DNA of 64,000 nucleotides from Gallionella sp. UBA4121 (GCA_002381565.1 DFWZ01000040.1:1-64000); one strand, 5' to 3'; positions 52,173-60,241 are shown, counted from the stretch's first letter. Numbers and translations are program-made. Notes: generated from the letters alone by a model not told the origin.

Positions 52173-53267
52173 TTGGACAATCAGCTATACATCGGACTGA
52201 TGTCGGGAACCAGCCTGGACGGCATCGATGCCGCCCTGGTTGCTTTTAGCAAGACCGGCACTGAACTCATCAGCAAGTTTTTTCTGCCCTTTGACGACAC
52301 GCTGAAACTGACCATCCTGGATCTCCACCAGCCATCCCACAATGAGTTACACAAAACGCAGCTGACCGGCAATCAACTGGCCAGGCAGTACGCCATTGCA
52401 GTTGACTCGCTGCTCAAACAGGTCAGTTATTTACCCGGACAAATACAGGCCATCGGCTGTCACGGCCAGACCATCCGCCACTGCCCTGAACACGGCTATA
52501 CGCTGCAAATCGGCAATGCCGCGCTTCTTGCCGAATTGACCGGCATCACTGTGGTCAACGATTTTCGCAGCCGTGATATTGCGGCCGGCGGACAAGGCGC
52601 ACCGCTGGTTCCCGCCTTCCACGACAAAATACTGCGCCATCCGGACATCCACCGGGTAATCGTCAACATCGGCGGAATCAGCAACCTGACCAATCTGCCC
52701 CCTGGCAATGCTACCTCCGGCTTTGACTGCGGCCCAGGCAATCTGCTGATGGACGCCTGGTGCATGGAACACCTGGGACTGCCCTTTGATGCCGATGGTG
52801 CGTGGGCCGCAACCGGGAATGTATTGCCCAAACTCCTTGATCGCCTGCTGGCCGAACCGTTCTTCGCACTGCCGCCGCCCAAGAGCAGCGGGCGCGACCT
52901 GTTCAACATGGCATGGTTACAAAGCCATCTGCATGGGGAAGAGTTACCCGAAGATGTGCAAGCGACCTTGCTTGCGCTGACCTGTACAACAATCGCCGAG
53001 GCGATCATCGCGCAATGTCGCGGTGCACGCGAGATATACCTGTGCGGTGGTGGCGCACACAACAGCGCCTTGCGCCGCATGCTTGCAGGGAAGCTGCCCG
53101 AATGCAGCGTACAGGCTACCGATGTACTGGGCGTGGATGGCGATTATCTGGAAGCAATCGCCTTCGCCTGGCTGGCACAGCAAAACAGACTAAATCTCCC
53201 CGCCAACCTGCCGCGGGTCACGGGAGCTGCACACCCCTGCATACTGGGCGCAACTTATTCCGCATAA
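52173..53267 (+). CDS. anmK: Anhydro-N-acetylmuramic acid kinase
   Basis: The 364-residue kinase has the ATP loop GLMSGTSLDGIDAALVAFSK at its start, AIGCHGQTIRHCPEHG, GGQGAPLVPAFHDKIL, GGISNLTNLP and DCGPGNLLMDAW. AnmK phosphorylates and opens anhMurNAc from wall turnover. The start is TTG 52173, directly touching the TGA of the endopeptidase gene; the first ATG (52200) is too deep in the ATP loop. The pairing links wall cleavage with recycling. Confidence 0.94.
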   Translation: MDNQLYIGLMSGTSLDGIDAALVAFSKTGTELISKFFLPFDDTLKLTILDLHQPSHNELHKTQLTGNQLARQYAIAVDSLLKQVSYLPGQIQAIGCHGQTIRHCPEHGYTLQIGNAALLAELTGITVVNDFRSRDIAAGGQGAPLVPAFHDKILRHPDIHRVIVNIGGISNLTNLPPGNATSGFDCGPGNLLMDAWCMEHLGLPFDADGAWAATGNVLPKLLDRLLAEPFFALPPPKSSGRDLFNMAWLQSHLHGEELPEDVQATLLALTCTTIAEAIIAQCRGAREIYLCGGGAHNSALRRMLAGKLPECSVQATDVLGVDGDYLEAIAFAWLAQQNRLNLPANLPRVTGAAHPCILGATYSA

Positions 53268-53280
53268 AATCTGTCGCAGA

Positions 53281-53315
53281 AAAAAAGCGCGATGGCTTAG
53301 CCATCGCGCTTTTTT
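53281..53315. terminator. Two-way terminator between anmK and erpA
   Basis: A 16-base-pair perfect stem (AAAAAAGCGCGATGGC with GCCATCGCGCTTTTTT) and 3-base loop lie between the converging genes, with A and T runs on both sides. Confidence 0.95.
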
Positions 53316-53336
53316 GTTGATTGCGAAACTTGCCGC

Positions 53337-53702
53337 TTAAACCGAGAACGACGAACCGCAGCCACATGTCGTGGTCGCATTCGGATTCTTGATAACAAAC
53401 TGTGAACCTTCCAGACCTTCCGTGTAGTCGATTTCCGCACCGGCCAGATACTGGTAGCTCATCGGGTCGATCAGCAATTGCACGCCATTCTTGTCCAGCA
53501 CAGTGTCATCTTCGTTGGTAACTTCATCGAAAGTAAAACCGTACTGAAAACCGGAACAACCTCCACCGCTGACGAATACGCGCAGCTTGAGCTCGGCATT
53601 GCCTTCTTCCTCGATCAGCTGTTTCACCTTGAGCGCTGCATTATCGGTAAACACCAGCAGGTCTGGTGATGCAGCTACAGCCATTTCAGTCATTGCATTC
53701 AT
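53337..53702 (-). CDS. erpA: Iron-sulfur cluster insertion protein ErpA
   Basis: A 121-residue A-type carrier: LRVFVSGGGCSGFQYGFTFD and, at the C-terminus, TTTCGCGSSFSV give the three cluster cysteines. ErpA passes [4Fe-4S]/[2Fe-2S] clusters to apoproteins. AAGGAAAAATT before the ATG supports 53702. It is convergent with anmK. Confidence 0.95.
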   Translation of the reverse strand: MNAMTEMAVAASPDLLVFTDNAALKVKQLIEEEGNAELKLRVFVSGGGCSGFQYGFTFDEVTNEDDTVLDKNGVQLLIDPMSYQYLAGAEIDYTEGLEGSQFVIKNPNATTTCGCGSSFSV

Positions 53703-53719
53703 AATTTTTCCTTAAATAA

Positions 53720-54124
53720 TTAGGCATTACTTGTTTTAAACGCCACCACTTTATCCTGGTCAGCAGTATTAATGTTAATCAGACGCCCTTCAAGAATTGC
53801 GCCCACCTGTATTTCCAGAATTTTGTAATGCACATCGCCTGTGACCCTGGCCTTGGCATGAAGTTCCAAATACTCACTTGCTGTCACTGCACCACAGATT
53901 ACACCATTAACAACCAGATGCGTGACACTTACGTCGCCATTCACACTACCCTGCTCACTCAATACCAGCGTACTCGGCTTGCCCGGTATGGCGGTTACGT
54001 TACCATTGACCTCGCCATCAATGCGCATCCCGCCGCTGAAATTAACACTCCCCTCAATGACAGATCCCGCACCAATCAGCGTATCAATCCGGTTTTGTGG
54101 CTTGCTGTGCTTCTTGTTGAACAA
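53720..54124 (-). CDS. Bactofilin family cytoskeletal protein
   Basis: The 134-residue product has the bactofilin core of a right-handed beta-helix (TLIGAGSVIEGSVNFSGGMR, then IDGEVNGNVTA, GSVNGDVSVTHLVVNGVICG). Bactofilins polymerise without nucleotide and organise the envelope, polarity or peptidoglycan enzymes. It follows the DUF6776 gene by 14 bases and precedes erpA by 17, the common betaproteobacterial order. Confidence 0.92.
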   Translation of the reverse strand: MFNKKHSKPQNRIDTLIGAGSVIEGSVNFSGGMRIDGEVNGNVTAIPGKPSTLVLSEQGSVNGDVSVTHLVVNGVICGAVTASEYLELHAKARVTGDVHYKILEIQVGAILEGRLININTADQDKVVAFKTSNA

Positions 54125-54138
54125 ACTATTCTCCCGGA

Positions 54139-54915
54139 TTAACTAAGATCGACGCTCTGCCGCACTCTTGGCTCGCGAACCCCATGTTCGAACAATCGAA
54201 CCTGAATGTTTTGCAATTGTACATCCGCAGGAAATCGAAGGCTTTGCTCCAGACGCTTATAATACTTGAAATTCAGCAGGAATTGGTCATGTCCGGACTC
54301 ATCGGATGGGAATAGCTGTGTCATTTTCCGTCCATTTTGCACGACCGTAGCAACGAGTTGATAGCTGCCAGTGAATTCCTTGACGCGCTGACCACTCTGC
54401 ACCAACAACATGCGCACCCGGTATTCGCCGGGAATCTTGTCGCGCAGCAGGCTCATGCGATGAATCGCCAACTCGCCTTCCTTGCCATTTTCAGCCGTCA
54501 GATTCTGGAAGAAATTCAAATCTTCCTGCAAACGCGCATTGTCGTCGTTCAGACTTTTCATCTGGCGCGCCATCTCCTGACTGCGGCCCTGCTCGATCTG
54601 AATTTGCTGCTCAAATTGCGCAACTTTCCTGCCCAGCTGTGTGTTCTGCTCTGTCAGCACGGCCAGCCTTGCGTGCAAACCACTCAATTCCTGCTGTATC
54701 TCACCTCGGTGAAAACCGGCAAACTCCAACCCGCTGTTGTAAGCGAACCAGACCAGACCCAGCGCCGCCAGCATAAACGGCAACATCATGCTCCAGCGCA
54801 AATACCAGGCAATATGCGGCCGCACTGACAAACGCGGGGCCGCAATGCCAAACCTGCGTTTTGCACGCCGCCACACCTTAATGGCAACCTCCTGCGACTC
54901 CGAACTGCCGCACAA
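54139..54915 (-). CDS. DUF6776-type membrane-anchored coiled-coil protein
   Basis: A 258-residue protein with a cytoplasmic N-terminus, one helix (WSMMLPFMLAALGLVWFAYN, about 40-60), a coiled coil (about 70-140, EIQQELSGLHARLAVLTEQN and on) and a beta-rich end (EYRVRMLLVQSGQRVKEFTG, FKYYKRLEQSLRFPADVQLQ). Function unknown. Its place next to the bactofilin suggests an envelope partner, as an inference. The N-terminal stretch before PHIAWYLRWS may be too long. Confidence 0.8.
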   Translation of the reverse strand: MCGSSESQEVAIKVWRRAKRRFGIAAPRLSVRPHIAWYLRWSMMLPFMLAALGLVWFAYNSGLEFAGFHRGEIQQELSGLHARLAVLTEQNTQLGRKVAQFEQQIQIEQGRSQEMARQMKSLNDDNARLQEDLNFFQNLTAENGKEGELAIHRMSLLRDKIPGEYRVRMLLVQSGQRVKEFTGSYQLVATVVQNGRKMTQLFPSDESGHDQFLLNFKYYKRLEQSLRFPADVQLQNIQVRLFEHGVREPRVRQSVDLS

Positions 54916-54955
54916 TATCGTTCATGAACATCTTTCCCGGTACAAGATATGTCGA

Positions 54956-55984
54956 TCAAGGCAGCAAAGGAACAATATTCAGCGCAGTATTATCAGCAAA
55001 ATCAAACATGATATTCATATTCTGCACCGCCTGCCCTGCCGCACCCTTCACCAGATTGTCGATCACCGACAACACGACCACAGTATCGCTGCCTTGCGGC
55101 CTGTGCACGGCGATGCGGCATTGATTCGAACCGCGCACCGAACGTGTTTCAGGATGACTGCCGGCCGGCATCACATCAACGAAGGGTTCATTCCTGTAGC
55201 GCTGCTCGAACAAGGATTGCAGATCCACCTCCCGAGTCAGCCTGCCGTAAAGGGTTGCATGAATGCCCCGTATCATCGGGGTGAGATGCGGCACAAAGGT
55301 CAGCCCGACTTCATTGCCCGCCACCCCCGCCAGCCCCTGTCTGATTTCAGGGAGGTGGCGATGACCTGCCACGCCATAGGCTTTGAAGCTATCGCCGGCC
55401 TCGGCAAACAGCGCTGGAATTTCTGCCTTTCGACCTGCACCTGATACGCCTGATTTGGCATCGGCGATCAGACTGCCCATATCGATCACACCGGCTTCAA
55501 GCAAGGGAATAAAACCCAGCTGAACGGCCGTTGGATAACAACCCGGATTGGCAATCAACCGAGCTGATTTGATTTTTTCGCGATTGATTTCAGGCAGGCC
55601 GTACACAGCCTCGGCAACCAGATCAGGACAGGCATGAGTCATGCCATACCATTTTTCCCACGAGGCGATGTCCTGCAAACGGAAGTCCGCAGCCAGATCA
55701 ATGACCCTCACCCCTGCATCGATCAACGCGCGCGCCTGCTGCATCGCGATGCCGTTGGGCGTTGCGAAAAACACCAGATCGCACTGTGTAAGAAATGCCT
55801 CATCCGGATGAACAAACAGCAAATCAACCAGACCGCGCAGACTGGGGAACATTTGATCAACGCGCGTACCCGCATCGGCACGTGAAGTAATCACTTGCAA
55901 GTTCACCTGAGGATGCAGCGCCAACAGGCGCAACAGTTCAACCCCCGTATAACCCGTTCCGCCGACTATGCCAACTTTAATCAT
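54956..55984 (-). CDS. argC: N-acetyl-gamma-glutamyl-phosphate reductase
   Basis: The 342-residue enzyme starts MIKVGIVGGTGYTGVELLRL (NADP loop). The active-site cysteine is in LIANPGCYPTAVQLGFIPLL (about residue 148), and a histidine lies in AYGVAGHRHLPEI. It reduces N-acetylglutamyl phosphate in arginine synthesis. Start 55984 is the family start; the frame open to 56059 would pass into the rpsI terminator. Confidence 0.96.
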   Translation of the reverse strand: MIKVGIVGGTGYTGVELLRLLALHPQVNLQVITSRADAGTRVDQMFPSLRGLVDLLFVHPDEAFLTQCDLVFFATPNGIAMQQARALIDAGVRVIDLAADFRLQDIASWEKWYGMTHACPDLVAEAVYGLPEINREKIKSARLIANPGCYPTAVQLGFIPLLEAGVIDMGSLIADAKSGVSGAGRKAEIPALFAEAGDSFKAYGVAGHRHLPEIRQGLAGVAGNEVGLTFVPHLTPMIRGIHATLYGRLTREVDLQSLFEQRYRNEPFVDVMPAGSHPETRSVRGSNQCRIAVHRPQGSDTVVVLSVIDNLVKGAAGQAVQNMNIMFDFADNTALNIVPLLP

Positions 55985-56026
55985 CTGTAGCCCCTTATTA
56001 AACTCCTGGCATGATACAACAAAAAC

Positions 56027-56052
56027 AAAAAACCGCCCGAAGGCGGTTTTTT
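56027..56052 (-). terminator. Terminator after rpsI
   Basis: On minus AAAAAACCGCC, TTC(G) loop, GGCGGTTTTTT: a strong GC stem with T tail, 16 bases past the rpsI stop and before argC. Confidence 0.92.
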
Positions 56053-56067
56053 GATCCAACCAAACGA

Positions 56068-56460
56068 TTAACGCTTGGAGAATTGTTTCCTGCGGCGAGC
56101 TTTGCGCAGACCGACTTTCTTACGCTCGACTTCACGTGCATCGCGTGTAACCAGACCGGCTGCCTTCAGAACAGGCTTGAAATCTGCGTTGTAGTCGATC
56201 AGGGCGCGTGTAATGCCGTGGCGTACTGCACCCGCCTGGCCGTTTTCACCGCCACCTGCAACGTTCACCATGATATCGAACTGACCCAGCGTTTCAGTCA
56301 GTGTCAACGGCTGACGCACAATCATGCGGCCGGTTTCACGTGAAAAGTAAATATCCAAAGGCTTGTCGTTTACTACGATATCGCCCTTGCCTGCCTTGAT
56401 GAACACACGCGCCACCGCACTCTTGCGACGACCCGTTCCGTAGTTATAAGTTACGCTCAT
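56068..56460 (-). CDS. rpsI: 30S ribosomal protein uS9
   Basis: A 130-residue protein with YGTGRRKSAVARVFIKAGKG near the start and the basic tail RKKVGLRKARRRKQFSKR that reaches the P-site tRNA. It follows rplM by 2 bases, the universal pair. Confidence 0.98.
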   Translation of the reverse strand: MSVTYNYGTGRRKSAVARVFIKAGKGDIVVNDKPLDIYFSRETGRMIVRQPLTLTETLGQFDIMVNVAGGGENGQAGAVRHGITRALIDYNADFKPVLKAAGLVTRDAREVERKKVGLRKARRRKQFSKR

Positions 56461-56462
56461 GA

Positions 56463-56900
56463 TTAAGCCTTCAACAAGTTAATGAGTGTCGGTTGCTGCG
56501 CTTCATGTGGGTGGGCAGAACCTGCATACACCTTCATTTTGCGCAACATCGCGTAGCCCAACGGGCCTTTAGGCAACATGCCCTTGACGGCTTTTTCCAG
56601 AACGCGGGCAGGATGACGGCCTTGCATCTTGGTGAAGTTAGTCGTATACAGGCCGCCAGGGTAACCTGTGTGGCGATGGTACAGCTTGGCTTCAGCTTTG
56701 TTACCTGTTACTCGCAACTTATCCGCATTGATGACTACGACGAAATCGCCCGTATCCACGTGTGGGGTGTAAATTGCTTTATGCTTGCCGCGCAGACGCG
56801 AAGCAATTTGTGCTGCCAGACGGCCTAGCACTTGATCTGCAGCATCAACCAGAAGCCATTCGTGCTGGACTTCGTGTGCTTTTGCGGAAAATGTTTTCAT
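56463..56900 (-). CDS. rplM: 50S ribosomal protein uL13
   Basis: A 145-residue protein (MKTFSAKAHEVQHEWLLVDA; RLRGKHKAIYTPHVDTGDFV; HRHTGYPGGLYTTNF). uL13 is an early-assembly 50S protein. ATG 56900 is chosen over an in-frame GTG at 56906 since AGGA lies 9 bases before it. Confidence 0.97.
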   Translation of the reverse strand: MKTFSAKAHEVQHEWLLVDAADQVLGRLAAQIASRLRGKHKAIYTPHVDTGDFVVVINADKLRVTGNKAEAKLYHRHTGYPGGLYTTNFTKMQGRHPARVLEKAVKGMLPKGPLGYAMLRKMKVYAGSAHPHEAQQPTLINLLKA

Positions 56901-56945
56901 AGCCACTATTCCTAAAATTCTATATTGAAACCTCGAAGGGCGCGA

Positions 56946-56975
56946 ATTCTAGTTCATCCGATCAGGCTCTGTCAA
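56946..56975 (-). promoter_or_regulatory. Strong sigma-70 promoter of rplM-rpsI
   Basis: On minus: TTGACA (56975-56970), 18-base spacer, TAGAAT (56951-56946), 45 bases before the rplM ATG. Confidence 0.75.
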
Positions 56976-57120
56976 ACGATATTTATATTTCCTGCCACGG
57001 TCAAACCACACACCCGATTCGTTCCCACACAGCCTTTGAAGAATCAGGCCACGCACATCCTGTTTACCATGCAAATTGTATTAAGATAGCTGCCTGTTAT
57101 TAATAGCTGAAGACCCTGTC

Positions 57121-57993
57121 ATGTCCTGGTTCGCAACCAACCTTATAAGCACGTTCCTGCTGCCCCCGCTAAGCTTACTGCTTATACTCCTGCTCGGCCT
57201 CCTGCTGCTTTATCGCCGCCCCAGGCTGGCACGCGGGCTGATCATTGCCTCGTTCGCGCTGCTTTGGCTGGCGTCCACGCCTTTTTTTGCCGAAGGCGCA
57301 TTGCATCTGCTGGAGGAGCAACCGTTAAACGCGCAGATGAGGCAGCCACAAAGCGACGCTGCCATCGTGATCCTGGGTGGCGGCAGCTACTTCCGTGCGC
57401 CGGAATATGCAGATCAGGACACAGTCAGTGACGAAACGCTGGTGCGCTTGCGCTACGGCGCAAGATTACAGCGCGAATTGCAGTTACCTGTTCTGGTAAC
57501 GGGCGGCAAGCCGCTTGGCAATACCGTCTCCGAAGCCGGGCAAATGCGCATCGTGCTGGAACAGGATTTTGGGGTGCCGGTACGCTGGACCGAAGACGCC
57601 TCAGACAACACCCTTGAAAATGCGCGCAACTCCTACCAGACCTTGCAAAAATCCGGCATCAGAAAAATATATCTGGTCACGCACGCCTGGCACATGATGC
57701 GTTCGGCGGCCGTATTTCGCCGCGCCGGATTTGAGGTGATCGAAGCACCTACCGCTTTTACTACACGCTACCAGACTGACCTGCTGGCCTTCGTGCCGCG
57801 CGCCGAAGCCTTGCGCGACAGCAAAATATTTGCCCATGAAGCCATCGGCATACTCTGGTATCAGGCAAAATCAATTACTCGCTCTAAAAAAACACTTCAA
57901 TCCACAGATTACACAGATTTACGCAGATTAATAACTGACAACATGTTACCAAACGGTATGCAACAATCATTTTCGGGGTTTAATCTGTGCTAA
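57121..57993 (+). CDS. YdcF/ElyC-family membrane protein with repeat-derived tail
   Basis: The 290-residue product has two N-terminal helices (about 10-30, 37-55) and a DUF218 domain with AIVILGGGSYFRAPEYADQD, LPVLVTGGKPLGN, RWTEDASDNTLENARNSYQT and YLVTHAWHMMRSAAVFRRAG. Members are linked to envelope polysaccharide or lipid-carrier metabolism. The domain should end near GILWYQAKS (residue about 252). The last 38 residues (from ITRSKKTLQSTDYTDLRRLI) are translated repeat DNA, so the original stop was lost. Confidence 0.83.
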   Translation: MSWFATNLISTFLLPPLSLLLILLLGLLLLYRRPRLARGLIIASFALLWLASTPFFAEGALHLLEEQPLNAQMRQPQSDAAIVILGGGSYFRAPEYADQDTVSDETLVRLRYGARLQRELQLPVLVTGGKPLGNTVSEAGQMRIVLEQDFGVPVRWTEDASDNTLENARNSYQTLQKSGIRKIYLVTHAWHMMRSAAVFRRAGFEVIEAPTAFTTRYQTDLLAFVPRAEALRDSKIFAHEAIGILWYQAKSITRSKKTLQSTDYTDLRRLITDNMLPNGMQQSFSGFNLC

Positions 57994-58011
57994 TCCATAT
58001 AATCTGCGGAT
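57899..58011. repeat. Palindromic element with CACAGATTA words, copy 3
   Basis: Left arm 57899-57932 (AATCCACAGATTACACAGAT and on) and right arm 57978-58011 (GGTTTAATCTGTGCTAATCC and on) are inverted imperfect copies with a period of about 9 bases. The left arm and middle are coding tail of the YdcF-family gene. Related words occur in the middle of the elements at 13238 and 34796. Confidence 0.75.
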
Positions 58012-58050
58012 AAAAAGCTTTTACTAGGTTTAAGGACACAAGGAGATATT

Positions 58051-58473
58051 ATGAAAGCACGCGTCAAATGGGTAGAAAATGTCGCATTTTTAGGCGAAAC
58101 TGAAAGCAATCACGCGGTACTGATGGATGGAGCGCCGGCAGTGGGTGGCCGCAATCTGGGTCCCCGCCCTATGGAAATGCTGCTGCTGGGCGCGGGCGGC
58201 TGCACCAGCTTCGACGTAATCAGCATCCTGAAAAAAAGTCGTCAGGCCGTTACCGACTGTTATGTAGAACTGGAAGCGGCGCGGGCAGATACTGACCCCA
58301 AGGTATTTACCAAGATTCACATGCACTTTGTTGTCAAGGGGCGCGACATCAAACCGGAGGTAGTAGAAAAGGCCATCAAGCTATCCGCCGAAAAATATTG
58401 CTCCGCCTCCATCATGCTGGGCGCTACCGCTGTCGTGACACATGATTTTGAAGTCATACAGGAACCAAGCTAA
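58051..58473 (+). CDS. OsmC/YhfA family protein
   Basis: A 140-residue OsmC-fold protein: MKARVKWVENVAFLGETESN, RPMEMLLLGAGGCTSFDVIS with one conserved cysteine (about residue 51) and EKYCSASIMLGATAVVTHDF with the other (about 115). Two-cysteine members reduce organic hydroperoxides; the YhfA branch has unknown activity. AAGGAGATATT precedes the ATG, just after the palindromic element. Confidence 0.88.
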   Translation: MKARVKWVENVAFLGETESNHAVLMDGAPAVGGRNLGPRPMEMLLLGAGGCTSFDVISILKKSRQAVTDCYVELEAARADTDPKVFTKIHMHFVVKGRDIKPEVVEKAIKLSAEKYCSASIMLGATAVVTHDFEVIQEPS

Positions 58474-58640
58474 AAAACGTTGCGCGCGGAGGTGAGATGC
58501 TCATCAATCAGCCGCGCAACGTCTGGCGCAAGCCTGACGACAAGGTCGTGCTTGCCGCCGTGCAGCACGTGCAGGCTGCTATGGGGAAGCAGCTTCTGCA
58601 AATACGTGCCCACTGCCAACATTGCCGCTGCGGGGCAGCC
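58473..58640 (-). pseudogene. Remnant of alpha/beta hydrolase C-terminus
   Basis: A minus-strand frame of about 55 codons reads AVGTYLQKLLPHSSLHVLHG, then GKHDLVVRLAPDVARLIDEH, ending at TAG 58472-58470. This is the usual end of BioH-like alpha/beta hydrolases (the region with the catalytic histidine, GGKHD). No upstream hydrolase part exists: ubiX ends at 58646. It is most likely what is left of a deleted gene between ubiX and the OsmC gene. Confidence 0.5.
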
Positions 58641-58645
58641 CCCGC

Positions 58646-59269
58646 TTAAGGCTTCTCGCCCCACCTCGGCAGCAAGGTGTTTTCCACGCCGAGATGATCG
58701 AGTATGCGCGCAACCACGAAATCCACCATATCCTGCACGCTTGCAGGCGCATAGTAGAAGCCCGGATTCGGCGGCATGATGACCGCTCCCGCCCGGGCCA
58801 GCGTGAGCATGTTTTCCAGATGAATCACCGAAAAAGGCATTTCACGCGGCGCCAGAATCAGTGTGCGCCGCTCTTTCAACATCACATCCGCTGCGCGGGC
58901 GATCAAGTCGTCGCTGATGCCCGCGGCGACCTTGGCCAGCGTCCCCATGGTACAGGGACAGATCACCATCGCATCCCCCGGGTTCGAACCAGAGGCCATA
59001 GGCGCATACCAGTCATCGCGTCCGAACACATGCAGCTCGCCATTGAACTGGCCCAGACGCTCGCCCAACATGCGCTCGGCATCCTGCGGACGATTTGGCA
59101 GCACCATGTCCATTTCCTGGTGGGCGACGATCTGCGCCGCCTGTGAATACACCAGATGCACGCGTTGTCCGCTTTGCAGCAGACACTCGAGCAGACGCAT
59201 CCCGTATGGCATGCCTGATGCGCCGGTGAAAGCTAGAGTGATGGTTTTCACGAAATGCCGTTCTTTCAA
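58646..59269 (-). CDS. ubiX: Flavin prenyltransferase UbiX
   Basis: The 207-residue protein has the flavin-binding start ITLAFTGASGMPYGMRLLEC, DWYAPMASGSNPGDAMVICP, CTMGTLAKVAAGISDDLIAR and LAPREMPFSVIHLENMLTLA. UbiX makes prenylated FMN, the cofactor of UbiD decarboxylases in ubiquinone synthesis. It overlaps the stop of the Gx transporter gene by 4 bases. No ubiD is in the window. Confidence 0.95.
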   Translation of the reverse strand: MKERHFVKTITLAFTGASGMPYGMRLLECLLQSGQRVHLVYSQAAQIVAHQEMDMVLPNRPQDAERMLGERLGQFNGELHVFGRDDWYAPMASGSNPGDAMVICPCTMGTLAKVAAGISDDLIARAADVMLKERRTLILAPREMPFSVIHLENMLTLARAGAVIMPPNPGFYYAPASVQDMVDFVVARILDHLGVENTLLPRWGEKP

Positions 59270-59856
59270 TTTATTTGGTTTGTAGCATTATCCATGAAAC
59301 GTGCGGCAACAAGGCCATTTACCGTGCCGAATACCAGTGCTGCGGTCGCAAAGACCGGAATGAGGTAGGCGATACCTGCATGCGGAATCAGCCACAGATA
59401 CACCACCGCCATTTGTCCGGTGATATGCGCGAAGGCGGCGTAAATGCTGTGGCTGACCGGGCCGAACCAGCGGATGGGCAAATGTTGCGCAAGTGCCAGC
59501 ACCAGCAGACTGAGCAGCGAACCGGACAGACTGAGAAAAAATCCTGGCGTCAAAAAATTGCCGAACAACAGACTGCCTGCGAACACCCTGAGCAATGACA
59601 CCCACGCTGCGGCACGCCAGCCATATCGGGCCAGCACAATCAGGGTGACGATGTTGGCAAGTCCCGGCTTCACACCGGGCAGGGGCGATGGAATAGCGCC
59701 TTCCAGAATGGTGAGGCCCAGCGCTACCGCCGCCATGCGTGCGATATGATGGTCTTCGGCTGTGGCATTTAACAGGATCGTGGATTCAGGATTTGTATTC
59801 CCTGCATCCTGCATCCTGCATCCTGCATCCTGCACTTTAGTAGTTGAGGCTGTCAT
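59266..59856 (-). CDS. Gx transporter family membrane protein (HepS component I-like)
   Basis: The 196-residue product has about five membrane helices after residue 40 (MAAVALGLTILEGAIPSPLP, VKPGLANIVTLIVLARYG, GNFLTPGFFLSLSGSLLSLL). The family is annotated as heptaprenyl diphosphate synthase component I but looks like an ECF S-component. The upstream partner with a NusG-II domain is typical. The first 30 residues (KVQDAGCRMQDAGNTNPEST) are coded by a 7-base-period array, so the real start may be lower (ATG 59736) or the array may have been taken into the gene. Confidence 0.8.
   Translation of the reverse strand: MTASTTKVQDAGCRMQDAGNTNPESTILLNATAEDHHIARMAAVALGLTILEGAIPSPLPGVKPGLANIVTLIVLARYGWRAAAWVSLLRVFAGSLLFGNFLTPGFFLSLSGSLLSLLVLALAQHLPIRWFGPVSHSIYAAFAHITGQMAVVYLWLIPHAGIAYLIPVFATAALVFGTVNGLVAARFMDNATNQIN
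59782..59835. repeat. 7-base-period array (CCTGCAT x4) with inverted partner
   Basis: 59801-59835 reads CCTGCAT four times, then CCTGCAC. 59782-59795 reads GGATTCA, GGATTTG in inverted sense. The array lies in the 5' coding end of the Gx transporter gene on minus, next to the overlap with the NusG-II gene. Confidence 0.85.
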
Positions 59857-60211
59857 AACGCTTGTGGCTGCCGACCAATTCGACGCTTACCTGATTGGGC
59901 AGGCACAGCGCGATTTCTCCGGCCTGTTTCAGCCAGCCCTGACGCACACAGTACTGACGCGGACCGGGGTCGGATGCGATGCGCACTTTGCGATTTTCAA
60001 TGGCGATCAGGCTGATGCCCAGCGGACCGGGAACCTCAATGCGCAGGTCACGGGACAACGGAACTTCGCGAAACAGCTTGCCGCCGCTGCGTATGACAGC
60101 CTTGTCGGCCAATTCGCCACGCCACAACGTTAAAGTGAGAAGTACCACGCAAACACTGCCCAGGCACAACGTCAGCCAGTCTCCCGGTTTGATGTGACGA
60201 AGCACTGTCAT
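59837..60211 (-). CDS. NusG domain II-containing protein
   Basis: A 124-residue protein with one N-terminal helix (WLTLCLGSVCVVLLTLTLW) and a NusG-II type beta domain (RIEVPGPLGISLIAIENRKV, DPGPRQYCVRQGWLKQAGEI, LCLPNQVSVELVG). Such proteins regularly stand before Gx transporter genes; a function in quinone or isoprenoid metabolism has been guessed but not shown. Its end overlaps the next gene by 20 bases. Confidence 0.82.
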   Translation of the reverse strand: MTVLRHIKPGDWLTLCLGSVCVVLLTLTLWRGELADKAVIRSGGKLFREVPLSRDLRIEVPGPLGISLIAIENRKVRIASDPGPRQYCVRQGWLKQAGEIALCLPNQVSVELVGSHKRYDSLNY

Positions 60212-60241
60212 GGCGGCGTGATCACCAGCATGCCTTGCACG

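Noticed and set aside
58622..59146. Plus-strand frame opposite ubiX
   Set aside because: Antisense shadow of a well-supported gene with H/R-rich composition.
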